This document shows positions 1-6,159 of a stretch of DNA of 9,849 bases, piece by piece. Both the position numbers and the translations under genes were made by a program. The notes beneath the pieces are model-generated. The model was given only the letters and a program-made list of their open reading frames with translations. It was not told the origin of the DNA and did not search any database. Origin of the DNA: Kiloniellales bacterium (GTDB taxonomy: Bacteria; Pseudomonadota; Alphaproteobacteria; Kiloniellales; JAKSBE01); assembly GCA_030067055.1 (NCBI GenBank), contig JASJAL010000142.1, positions 1 to 9,849 of the forward strand. Reading direction: 5' to 3'. Each line of letters starts with the position of its first letter. Positions within the stretch are counted from its first letter, which is position 1.

Positions 1-731
1 GGCGAGTTGACGTTGATGTTGCCGAGGATGACGCAGTTCTGCTCGACGAAATCGGCGCCGAAGAGGATCCGGCACATCTCGATCGAGTCGGCGGCCCGCT
101 CTGCCGCCGTCACCGAGCCCATGAAGGCTTTGTCCGACCAGCGCATGTGCGCATAGACCATGTCGAGGTGGCGCTTGTTGACCGGGATGTCGACCGGCTC
201 GCAGATGGTGCCGCCGGAATGGTGCAGCCAGGGCGACAGGTAGGCCAGCTTGACGAAATTGGCGAAGTCCTCGATCGCGCCGTAGCGCCGGCCACCCTCC
301 AGGTCGCGCACGAAGGGTGATCCATAGGCCGGCGAGAAGACCGTGTTGTCGCCACCGATCACGACCGAGCGCGCCGGGTTGCGGGCGACCTGGGTGAAGC
401 GGCGCGGCGCCGTCCGGCAGAGGTGCCCGACCTGGCCCGGCTCGAAGCGCACGCGCGGCCCGACCACCTCGGCGCCGGCTTCCTTGAAGAGCCGCAGCGC
501 TTCCTCGTCGCCGCGGAACTCGATGCCGACCTCCTTCAGGATGCGGTCGGCGTGGGCCTCGATCAGGGCGAGGCCCTCCTCGCTCACCATCTCGTAGGTG
601 GGGATCTGACGGTGGATGTAGGCCGGTCCCGTGACCGGCGCGCGTTCGCGCCGGGCGCGGCGGCCTGCGCGTCGCTCCAGGGGCGGAGTCTCCGCCGTCT
701 CGCGGCGTTGTCGGGCGGCTGATCTGGCCAT
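1..731 (-). CDS. Trimethylamine methyltransferase (MttB) family protein, N-terminal part
   Basis: Reading the minus strand from an ATG at 731 gives an open frame of 243 codons that runs off the left edge, so the C-terminus and stop are missing. A strong Shine-Dalgarno (GGAGGGAGG) lies just upstream of the ATG. The product starts with an arginine-rich stretch of about 35 residues. It continues with MttB-family features: a helix near EEGLALIEAHADRILKEVGI, then FSPAYGSPFVRDLEGG, and a central HHSGGTICEPVDIPVNKRHL region. Family members demethylate methylated amines such as trimethylamine, glycine betaine, proline betaine or carnitine, passing the methyl group to a corrinoid protein. Most members outside methanogens lack pyrrolysine, and the visible part has no in-frame TAG. 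The diverging LysR gene and nearby choline-dehydrogenase-like gene fit quaternary-amine catabolism. The substrate cannot be told from this fragment. Family assignment is secure; function is inferred. Confidence 0.88.
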   Translation of the reverse strand, partial: MARSAARQRRETAETPPLERRAGRRARRERAPVTGPAYIHRQIPTYEMVSEEGLALIEAHADRILKEVGIEFRGDEEALRLFKEAGAEVVGPRVRFEPGQVGHLCRTAPRRFTQVARNPARSVVIGGDNTVFSPAYGSPFVRDLEGGRRYGAIEDFANFVKLAYLSPWLHHSGGTICEPVDIPVNKRHLDMVYAHMRWSDKAFMGSVTAAERAADSIEMCRILFGADFVEQNCVILGNINVNS

Positions 732-841
732 GCTGCCTCCCTCCGGCACATCGGTGCCAAAGCGGTCCTTTTCATCAGGCTAACTCAGGGCCCAAGCCCT
801 GTGAATTTGGAAAATCCTGAGCCTTTGGATAAGCTCAACTT
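732..841. promoter_or_regulatory. Divergent intergenic region with dyads, candidate LysR operator
   Basis: This 110-bp region separates the divergent MttB-family and LysR-type genes, the usual place for a LysR-type regulator to bind and control both. Visible structure includes a perfect inverted repeat CAGGGC-CCAA-GCCCTG at 786-801 and a longer-range pair CTCAGG (784-789) / CCTGAG (816-821). There is also GAGC (819-822) / GCTC (833-836), and a near-direct repeat TTTGGAAAA (806-814) / TTTGGATAA (824-832) spaced 18 bp apart. The region is clearly more A/T-rich than the genes around it. I could not assign convincing -35/-10 boxes or single out one T-N11-A site. The regulatory role is inferred from position and symmetry. 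Confidence 0.45.
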
Positions 842-1738
842 ATGGATAGCCTGCGCAGCCTGATCCCCTCACCCAGCGGCCTCTTCGCCTTCGAGGCCGC
901 GGCCCGCCACGGCAGCTTCACCCGCGCCGCCGAGGAACTCGGCGTGACCCAGGCCGCGATCAGCTATTCCATTCGCCAGCTCGAGACCGCGCTTGGCGTG
1001 ACTCTGTTCCACCGGCGCCACCGCGGCATCGCGCTGACCGAGAACGGCGAGCGTTTCTTCCACGACCTGGCCATCGGCCTCGCCCACATCCGCCGCTCGG
1101 CCGAGACCCTGAAGCGCCAGCGCGGCGACCGCCACGTGACCCTCTCCGCCTCGACCGCCTTCGCCGGCTACTGGATGGTGCCGCGCCTGGCCCAGCTGCG
1201 CGAGGCCCATCCCGAGATCGACCTGCGCCTGCAGACCTCGGACAAGGACGTCGACCTGCGGGCCGAGGGAATCTCGCTCGGCGTCCGCCTGGGCAACGGC
1301 GAATGGCCGGCCTACGAGGCGGCCTTGATCGCGCCCGAGGAGATCTTTCCGATCTGTAGCCCGGCCTACCTCCAGGCCGCCGGCGCGCCCCACGACCTCG
1401 CCGAGCTGGCGCGCCACAAGCTGATCCACCTCGACGAGCCCTTCCGGCCCAGCCCGACCTGGCGCGACTGGTTCGCCGCCGCCGGCCTGGACCAGGCCGA
1501 CCGGGGCGGCGGCCTGCGCCTCAACGACTACGCCCTGGTCCTGCAGGCGGTGCTGGAAGGCCAGGGCGTGGCCCTGGGCTGGCAGCACCTGACCGCGCCC
1601 CTGGTCGAGCGCGGCCTGCTGATCCGACCCCTGCCCCAGAGCCAGGTCACCGGCGCCGGCTTCTACATCGTCTGGCCCAAGGGCCAGACCCTCTCGCCCC
1701 AGGCCGCCACGGTCCGCGACTGGATCCTGGCGGCTTGA
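842..1738 (+). CDS. LysR-type transcriptional regulator (GcvA-like)
   Basis: This encodes a 298-residue protein, a normal length for the LysR family. The N-terminal winged helix-turn-helix is at about residues 14-75, with the core FTRAAEELGVTQAAISYSIRQ at 26-46 and then the wing region (LFHRRHRGIALTENG). The rest (about 95-295) fits the periplasmic-binding-like effector domain. The sequence is closest in style to the GcvA-type branch, whose start is often LFAFEAAARHGSF. It is divergent from the MttB-family gene and 66 bp upstream of the GMC dehydrogenase on the same strand, so it probably controls one or both in response to a substrate such as a methylated amine. The ATG at 842 has only a weak ribosome-binding site, but the protein starts where the family normally starts. 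The effector is unknown. Confidence 0.93.
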   Translation: MDSLRSLIPSPSGLFAFEAAARHGSFTRAAEELGVTQAAISYSIRQLETALGVTLFHRRHRGIALTENGERFFHDLAIGLAHIRRSAETLKRQRGDRHVTLSASTAFAGYWMVPRLAQLREAHPEIDLRLQTSDKDVDLRAEGISLGVRLGNGEWPAYEAALIAPEEIFPICSPAYLQAAGAPHDLAELARHKLIHLDEPFRPSPTWRDWFAAAGLDQADRGGGLRLNDYALVLQAVLEGQGVALGWQHLTAPLVERGLLIRPLPQSQVTGAGFYIVWPKGQTLSPQAATVRDWILAA

Positions 1739-1786
1739 GGTGCGCTCGCCAGGACCGGGAGGCATGCTAGAGTTGCCGCCGAGCGA

Positions 1787-1794
1787 GGGAGGAG
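1787..1794 (+). promoter_or_regulatory. Ribosome-binding site of the GMC oxidoreductase gene
   Basis: The purine-rich GGGAGGAG lies 10 bases before the ATG at 1805 and fixes that start over later in-frame ATGs. The 66-bp gap between the LysR stop and this ATG shows no hairpin terminator, so read-through from the regulator gene is possible. Confidence 0.65.
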
Positions 1795-1804
1795 AGACAG
1801 CGGC

Positions 1805-3463
1805 ATGCTGCAGGGCTTCGAGGGTGCGCCGAGCGTCGGCAGCTTCGACTACATCGTCGTCGGCGCCGGCTCGGCCGGCTGCGTCCTGGCCAACCGGCTG
1901 AGCGCCGATCCCGAGGTCTCGGTCCTGCTGCTCGAGGCCGGCGGCAAGGACAGCTACATCTGGATCCACATCCCGGTCGGCTACCTCTACACCATGAACA
2001 ACCCGCGCACCGACTGGTGCTTCAAGACCGAGGCCGAGCCGGGTCTGAACGGCCGCGCCCTCCACTACCCGCGCGGCAAGGTCCTGGGCGGCTGCTCCTC
2101 GATCAACGGCATGATCTACATGCGCGGCCAGGCCCAGGACTACGACCAGTGGCGCCAGATGGGCAACCAGGGCTGGGGCTGGGACGAGGTCCTACCCTAC
2201 TTCCGGCGCTCCGAGGACCACTACGCCGGCGAGAGCGAACACCACGGCACCGGCGGCGAATGGCGGGTCGAAACGCAGCGCCTGTCCTGGGAGATCTTGG
2301 ACGCCTTCCGCGACGCCGCAGCCGAGGTTGGCCTGCCCACGGTCCAGGACTTCAACCGCGGCGACAACGAGGGCGTCGGCTACTTCCAGGTCAACCAGAA
2401 GAAGGGCGTGCGCTGGAGCACCGCCAAGGCCTTCCTCAAGCCCGTCGCGGACCGCCCGAACCTGACCGTCCTGACCCGGGCCCAGGCGGCCCGCCTGCGC
2501 TTCGGCGGCCGGCGGGTGACCGGCCTCGACTTCTGGCGCGACGGAAAGCCGGCGCGCGCCGAGGTCCGGAGCGAGGCCGGGGGCGAGGTGATCCTGGCCG
2601 CCGGCGCCATCGGCTCGCCACAGCTGCTCGAGGTCTCGGGCATCGGCCAGGGCGAGCTGCTGCGCGAAAAGGGCATCGAAGTCCGCCATGAGCTGCCCGG
2701 GGTCGGTGAGAACCTGCAGGACCACCTGCAGGTCCGGATGGTCTTCAAGGTCCGGAACACGGTGACCCTGAACCAGCGCGCCAACAGCCTCGTCGGCCGC
2801 GCGGTCATGGGCCTGGAGTACTTCCTGTTCCGCCGCGGGCCGCTGACCATGGCGCCTAGCCAGCTCGGCGGCTTCGCCAAGAGCGATCCCAGCCGGGCGA
2901 CGCCGAACCTGGAGTATCACATCCAGCCGCTGTCCTGCGACCGCCTCGGCGGCCCGCTGCACCCCTTCCCGGCCTTCACCGCCTCGGTCTGCAACCTGCG
3001 CCCCGAGAGCCGCGGCTCGGTCCACATCAAGAGCGCCGACCCGAGGGAAGCGCCGGCGATCCGGCCCAACTACCTCTCCGATCCCGCCGACCGCCAGGTC
3101 GCCGCCGACGCGGTCCGTCTGACCCGCAGGATCTGCGCCGCCCCGGCCCTAGCCCGTTTCGAACCCGAGGAGTACAAGCCCGGGACCCACATCCACAGCG
3201 ACGAGGACCTGGCCCGGGCCGCCGGCGACATCGCCAGCACCATCTTCCACCCGGTCAGCACCTGCAAGATGGGCCAGGACGACCGCGCCGTGGTCGACCC
3301 GCGCCTGCGGGTCCGCGGGCTGGAGGGCCTGCGCGTGGTCGACGCCTCGGTTATGCCGACCATCACCTCCGGCAACACCAACTCGCCGACCATCATGATC
3401 GCCGAGAAGGGCGCGGACATGATCCGCGAGGACCGCAAGGCGGCGCGCAGCCGGGCCGCTTGA
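1805..3463 (+). CDS. GMC-family FAD oxidoreductase, choline dehydrogenase-like
   Basis: This 552-residue protein has the typical length and order of a glucose-methanol-choline oxidoreductase. The FAD-binding dinucleotide motif GAGSAG is at 20-25, with the ribose-binding Glu at 44 (LLLEAGG). GMC signature 1 covers about 89-108 (PRGKVLGGCSSINGMIYMRG). GMC signature 2, GAIGSPQLLEVSGIG, lies about halfway along. The C-terminal catalytic pair appears to be His482 (FHPVSTCKMG) and Asn526 (GNTNSPT), an arrangement found in choline oxidase and choline dehydrogenases. There is no signal peptide, so it is probably cytoplasmic or peripherally membrane-associated. BetA-like paralogues act on choline and also on other alcohols, so the substrate is not certain. 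The MttB-family and LysR neighbours favour a choline- or betaine-related substrate. It converges on the next gene with an 11-bp gap and no room for a full terminator. Confidence 0.93.
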   Translation: MLQGFEGAPSVGSFDYIVVGAGSAGCVLANRLSADPEVSVLLLEAGGKDSYIWIHIPVGYLYTMNNPRTDWCFKTEAEPGLNGRALHYPRGKVLGGCSSINGMIYMRGQAQDYDQWRQMGNQGWGWDEVLPYFRRSEDHYAGESEHHGTGGEWRVETQRLSWEILDAFRDAAAEVGLPTVQDFNRGDNEGVGYFQVNQKKGVRWSTAKAFLKPVADRPNLTVLTRAQAARLRFGGRRVTGLDFWRDGKPARAEVRSEAGGEVILAAGAIGSPQLLEVSGIGQGELLREKGIEVRHELPGVGENLQDHLQVRMVFKVRNTVTLNQRANSLVGRAVMGLEYFLFRRGPLTMAPSQLGGFAKSDPSRATPNLEYHIQPLSCDRLGGPLHPFPAFTASVCNLRPESRGSVHIKSADPREAPAIRPNYLSDPADRQVAADAVRLTRRICAAPALARFEPEEYKPGTHIHSDEDLARAAGDIASTIFHPVSTCKMGQDDRAVVDPRLRVRGLEGLRVVDASVMPTITSGNTNSPTIMIAEKGADMIREDRKAARSRAA

Positions 3464-3474
3464 GGCCAGCCCTG

Positions 3475-4683
3475 TCAGCAGTCGGGTATTTCTCCGCTCA
3501 GCCTGTTGCCTCGCGGCACGCGGTCGAACCAGTGTGCCCAGGCCTCGGCGTCGCTGCGCGGCGCCAGATCGATCATGTCGCCGCCCAGCGGAGCTTCGCC
3601 GCGCTGCAGTCGCAGGCGCCGCTCCGGCCAGCTTCCTTCTTTCAGCACCAGGTCCAACTGCCCATCCTCGAGCGCTAGCCGCGCCCGGGACGCACCCCTG
3701 ACCCCGTCCCAGGCAAAGTCCCAGGCATCGCCCTCCGCCGCGCCGGCGCCCAGGACCATGAGCCTGGCGGAACGCAGTGGTTGCCCTTTCGCGAAACGCC
3801 GGGCCGTCCCGACCGCATAGAGCCCGTCTTGATCCCGCCAGAGCCAGAGCTGAACGATCTCGACCCGGCGCAGACCGCAATCGACGTGACCGAAGGACCC
3901 GAGATAGCTCAGGCTCTCGGTCCGGGGCGCTGGATCGATGGGCGGCGGAGCCTTCGCGAAAGCGACGGGACGGTCCCGGAAGGTCAGCGTCAGCTGCGTT
4001 TTGCCCAGCCGCATCACCGTCACGGGCCGGGGCGGAAGAGAGATCGTCGGGCGTGCCTCGGTCAATTCGCCGATCCAAGTTGTGCCATCGCCGCCCTCCG
4101 CGCGGCGCAGGCCGACGGCCGAGACAAAGTCCAGGGTCTCCGCGTCACGGAGCCGGCGGAACAGCCAGACCCGGCCCTCGGCGTTGATGATCAGGCGCGT
4201 CGCCAGGGAATCGCCGTCGGACAGCCAGTGCCCGGCCGGCAGCCCCTCAGGCGCCGGCGCGAAGGGGCCGTAGTGCTCGTCGTGGACCTCCGGGCTGCGG
4301 AAGCCACCTTGGGCGACGAGAACCAGGCCTTCCAGGAAGCGTGCCTGCTCCCGCTCTTCCGCGTGCCAGAGGTGGACTGCGCCGCCCAGGAGCACCAGGA
4401 GCGCGGACGCATAGGCCAGGGCAAAGCGACGCCAATTCGCGGCGAAAAGCAGGAGCGCCGTGACCGCATGGACGCCGGCGAGGACCGGCGCCCCGAAAAG
4501 GATGTCGATCCGGATCGCCTCGGCCGACCCGAACCAAAAGCGCGTCTCGTAGAGGCACGCCATCAGGCCGAGGCCGACCACGACCCATAGCCAGAGCCGC
4601 AGAGCGCCCTTGGCGCGCAGGGCCGGCCAGAGCAGGGGCGGCCAGAGGCCCAGCAAGACGAGGTAGAGGAAATAGAGGTCCAT
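3475..4683 (-). CDS. Unrecognised membrane protein with four N-terminal helices and a large C-terminal domain
   Basis: This is a 402-residue protein I do not recognise. Four hydrophobic segments are visible at about residues 3-22, 28-45, 61-82 and 86-104. Positive residues (Lys25, Arg29; Arg85-Arg86) fall in the loops between helices 1-2 and 3-4. By the positive-inside rule both termini would be outside, putting the roughly 295-residue C-terminal part in the periplasm. That part is rich in beta-prone stretches and Trp, with phrases such as YLGSFGHVDCGLRRVEIVQL. It shows no heme, metal or protease motif I can name; Cys at about 290 is near a His, and the last residue is Cys. The ATG at 4683 is the only usable start in frame upstream, though its ribosome-binding site is weak. 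It diverges from the copper-type operon and converges on the GMC gene, so it is probably a single-gene unit. Coding is supported by length and codon bias. Confidence 0.78.
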   Translation of the reverse strand: MDLYFLYLVLLGLWPPLLWPALRAKGALRLWLWVVVGLGLMACLYETRFWFGSAEAIRIDILFGAPVLAGVHAVTALLLFAANWRRFALAYASALLVLLGGAVHLWHAEEREQARFLEGLVLVAQGGFRSPEVHDEHYGPFAPAPEGLPAGHWLSDGDSLATRLIINAEGRVWLFRRLRDAETLDFVSAVGLRRAEGGDGTTWIGELTEARPTISLPPRPVTVMRLGKTQLTLTFRDRPVAFAKAPPPIDPAPRTESLSYLGSFGHVDCGLRRVEIVQLWLWRDQDGLYAVGTARRFAKGQPLRSARLMVLGAGAAEGDAWDFAWDGVRGASRARLALEDGQLDLVLKEGSWPERRLRLQRGEAPLGGDMIDLAPRSDAEAWAHWFDRVPRGNRLSGEIPDC

Positions 4684-4755
4684 GGCGGCTAGCGGCCCGG
4701 GTCGCTCGCGTCGGGCATCCTTTTTGCACCCGAAGCGATGGCCGATGGCTTAATC

Positions 4756-4793
4756 CGGCATCAAAGCTTCGTGATTCGAGGGCTCGGATGCCG
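4756..4793. repeat. Short inverted repeat CGGCATC / GATGCCG in the divergent intergenic region
   Basis: A perfect 7-bp pair lies at 4756-4762 and 4787-4793, with a 24-bp spacer. It sits in the 252-bp region between the unrecognised membrane-protein gene and the cytochrome c gene, upstream of the copper-type promoter. It may be chance, a regulator site for the minus-strand gene, or a weak hairpin. Apart from this and the promoter at 4858-4888, I see nothing defined in 4684-4935. Confidence 0.25.
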
Positions 4794-4857
4794 ACGGCTC
4801 TGCTCGAGGACCGCAGCTAGACCAGGTCCAGGCGGAAAGCCCCCGCCCTTCGCCGCC

Positions 4858-4888
4858 TTGACCTTCCAGCTGCTGGAAGCACTAGGTT
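4858..4888 (+). promoter_or_regulatory. CueR/HmrR-type (MerR family) copper-responsive promoter and operator
   Basis: A -35 box TTGACC (4858-4863) and a -10-like TAGGTT (4883-4888) are separated by 19 bp, the overlong spacer that defines MerR-family promoters. Inside is a perfect 17-bp palindrome at 4863-4879: CTTCCAGC, central T, GCTGGAAG. Its centre is two bases toward the -35 box from mid-spacer, the geometry I recall for the E. coli copA promoter of CueR. The CCTTCC/GGAAG half-sites match CueR/HmrR rather than the ZntR, SoxR, MerR or PbrR consensus. Transcription would start about 4894-4896, giving a leader of roughly 40 nt before the cytochrome c ATG at 4936. No MerR-type regulator gene is in the window, so the regulator would act from elsewhere. 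The sequence pattern is direct; copper response is inferred. Confidence 0.86.
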
Positions 4889-4935
4889 CCCAAGTATTGC
4901 CGATTGGTCCACTTTGGTGGGGTCTGTCTGCGCCC

Positions 4936-5415
4936 ATGAAAGTCAAAGTCTGGCAAGTGGTGACGCTGGTCCTCGGCCTCGCGCTGACGGCGGCGGGCGC
5001 GGTCCTGCTGTTTCAGGCTCAGGCGCCGGCCCACGTCTCGCTGCTGACCCCCGAAAACCGCGATGTCGTCCAGGCCGGCCAGCGGATCTACAGCGAGCAC
5101 TGTGCCTCCTGCCACGGTGCAGAGCTCGAAGGCCAGCCGAACTGGCAGTCGCGCCGTCCGGACGGCCTGCTGCCCGCCCCGCCCCACGATTCCAGCGGCC
5201 ACACCTGGCACCATCCCAGCGACCACTTGATCCGGCTCACCAAGTACGGCCCGCAGGCCTTCGCCGGTCCCGACTACAAGAGCGAGATGCCCGCCTACGA
5301 AGGGACCCTGAGCGACGCCGAGATCGTCGCCGTGCTGTCGTATATCAAGAGCACCTGGCCGCCCGAGATCCGGCAACGGCACGACGAATTCGAAGCCCGG
5401 GCCGCGCAAAAATGA
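4936..5415 (+). CDS. Membrane-anchored c-type cytochrome
   Basis: This is a 159-residue monoheme cytochrome c. A single hydrophobic segment at about residues 6-26, after a short basic start (MKVKVW), acts as an uncleaved anchor or signal. The heme site is C56-A-S-C59-H60. The likely axial Met is Met118 in KSEMPAYEG, and the C-terminus has the class I helix pattern (LSDAEIVAVLSYIKSTWPPEIR). The conserved middle, with DGLLPAPPHD and GHTWHHPSD, is His-rich and matches a cytochrome family I recall from copper-tolerance loci of alpha- and betaproteobacteria. An upstream in-frame ATG at 4738 would add 66 residues, but it lies before the predicted promoter, so 4936 is the better start. The Shine-Dalgarno (GGTGGGG, 4916-4922) is rather distant. 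It is first in the copper-type operon and probably carries electrons at the periplasmic face. Confidence 0.9.
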   Translation: MKVKVWQVVTLVLGLALTAAGAVLLFQAQAPAHVSLLTPENRDVVQAGQRIYSEHCASCHGAELEGQPNWQSRRPDGLLPAPPHDSSGHTWHHPSDHLIRLTKYGPQAFAGPDYKSEMPAYEGTLSDAEIVAVLSYIKSTWPPEIRQRHDEFEARAAQK

Positions 5416-5444
5416 GTGGCCGAGCCAATCCGCTCCGCCGAGAC

Positions 5445-5477
5445 GGCCGGGGCCGGCCAAGCGTTAATCAATGCTTG
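5445..5477 (+). other. Two adjacent hairpins in the cytochrome c / cytochrome c' gap
   Basis: The 122-nt gap between the two cytochrome genes holds a GC-rich dyad GGCCGG-GG-CCGGCC (5445-5458). It is followed at once by CAAGCGTT-AATC-AATGCTTG (5458-5477), an 8-bp stem with one G-U pair and a 4-nt loop. No T-run follows, so this is not a standard intrinsic terminator. It could be an mRNA processing or stability element that sets different levels of the two cytochromes. The folding is seen; the role is a guess. Confidence 0.35.
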
Positions 5478-5537
5478 ACGCCGAGGTTTCAAAATCCGGA
5501 CAGGTCTCCTTGCGCCTTGCCAAGAGGAACCCGAGGG

Positions 5538-6098
5538 ATGCCGCAGCTGCATTTGCCCAAGCTCCATCTCCGTAGTGCCATTCTCCTTCTGTGCCTCTGC
5601 GCGGCGATTCCCTTGGCGGCGGCCCACGAAGGGGCCACGGGGATCGTCAAGGAGCGCATGATGGCGATGGAGGGCGTCGGCAAGGCGATGAAGGAGATCA
5701 AGGCGATGCTTCGCGGGCAAGCGGCCTACGATGGGCGAAGCTTGGCGATCCTCGCCCGTCGCATTCGCGACCAAGGCGGCGCGACGCTGACTGGGCTCTT
5801 TCCCGAGGACAGCCTGCGCCACCCCTCGAAGGCCTCTGCGGAGATCTGGCGACGCTGGGACCTCTTCGAAAGGCTGGCCCAGGGCCTCGGCACCAGCGCG
5901 GAAGCGCTGGCCGTCGCGGCCGAGCAATCCGCAACCAAGGCTCGGCCCGATGATGCTTCCGGAAAAGACTCCAAGCAAAGTGCGAATGCCTCGGCGGACG
6001 ACGTCGGTTCACCGGCCGTGGAGCTGCCCATGGCGGAATTCGCAAAGCTGGCAAGAAGCTGCGCGGCCTGCCATCGTGAGTTCCGGATCAAAGACTAA
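5538..6098 (+). CDS. Periplasmic cytochrome c'/c-556-like protein
   Basis: This 186-residue precursor has a signal peptide at about 1-29 (hydrophobic core ILLLCLCAAIPLAAA, likely cleaved before His30). The mature part fits the four-helix cytochrome c' fold (class II). An N-terminal helix carries KERMMAMEGVGKAMKEIKAM, followed by LFPEDS and an IWRRWDLFERLA helix. The heme motif C175-A-A-C178-H179 lies next to the C-terminus, as is usual for this class. Met41 or Met42, about mature position 12-13, is where low-spin c-556 proteins carry a Met ligand, so electron transfer is possible rather than the gas-binding c' type. An unusual Ser/Ala/Asp/Lys-rich linker at about 130-162 lengthens the loop before the last helix. 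The ATG at 5538 follows AAGAGGA (5522-5528). An in-frame ATG at 5412 overlaps the upstream stop (ATGA) but would bury the signal peptide behind 42 residues. Confidence 0.87.
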   Translation: MPQLHLPKLHLRSAILLLCLCAAIPLAAAHEGATGIVKERMMAMEGVGKAMKEIKAMLRGQAAYDGRSLAILARRIRDQGGATLTGLFPEDSLRHPSKASAEIWRRWDLFERLAQGLGTSAEALAVAAEQSATKARPDDASGKDSKQSANASADDVGSPAVELPMAEFAKLARSCAACHREFRIKD

Positions 6099-6159
6099 TG
6101 GCATCGCCGCCTGCGCACAGAGGGCGACGTCACAGCAACATCTGCCAAACGCGAGCGAA

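Noticed and set aside
869..2065. A 398-codon open frame on the minus strand
   Set aside because: It lies antisense to the LysR and GMC genes, both of which have full family motifs. Long antisense frames are common in GC-rich DNA, and the product is a low-complexity Gly/Ala/Val/Asp-rich string without any motif.
2192..3025. A 277-codon minus-strand frame inside the GMC gene
   Set aside because: It overlaps the conserved FAD and GMC signature coding region and has the same low-complexity antisense composition.
4329..4339. A second CueR-like dyad, CTTCC-A-GGAAG
   Set aside because: It is within the unrecognised membrane-protein gene, is only 11 bp long, and lacks -35/-10 boxes with 19-bp spacing.
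3781..4590. A 269-codon plus-strand frame opposite the unrecognised membrane-protein gene
   Set aside because: The minus-strand frame is longer, has coherent membrane helices with positive-inside loops and a typical start. The plus-strand product is polar and low in complexity, without motifs. Since neither has a named family, this rejection is less certain than the others.
4751..4800. A tRNA- or attachment-site-like stretch with GATTCGAG and flanking CGGCATC/GATGCCG
   Set aside because: It does not fold into a cloverleaf, has no acceptor/anticodon arrangement, and no integrase or repeat is nearby.
4738..4935. A 66-codon N-terminal extension of the cytochrome c gene from an ATG at 4738
   Set aside because: The predicted CueR-type promoter lies at 4858-4888, inside the extension, and the membrane anchor starts right after the ATG at 4936.
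5475..5503. A possible internal promoter with -35 TTGACG before the second cytochrome
   Set aside because: No acceptable -10 box is found at 16-19 bp spacing.
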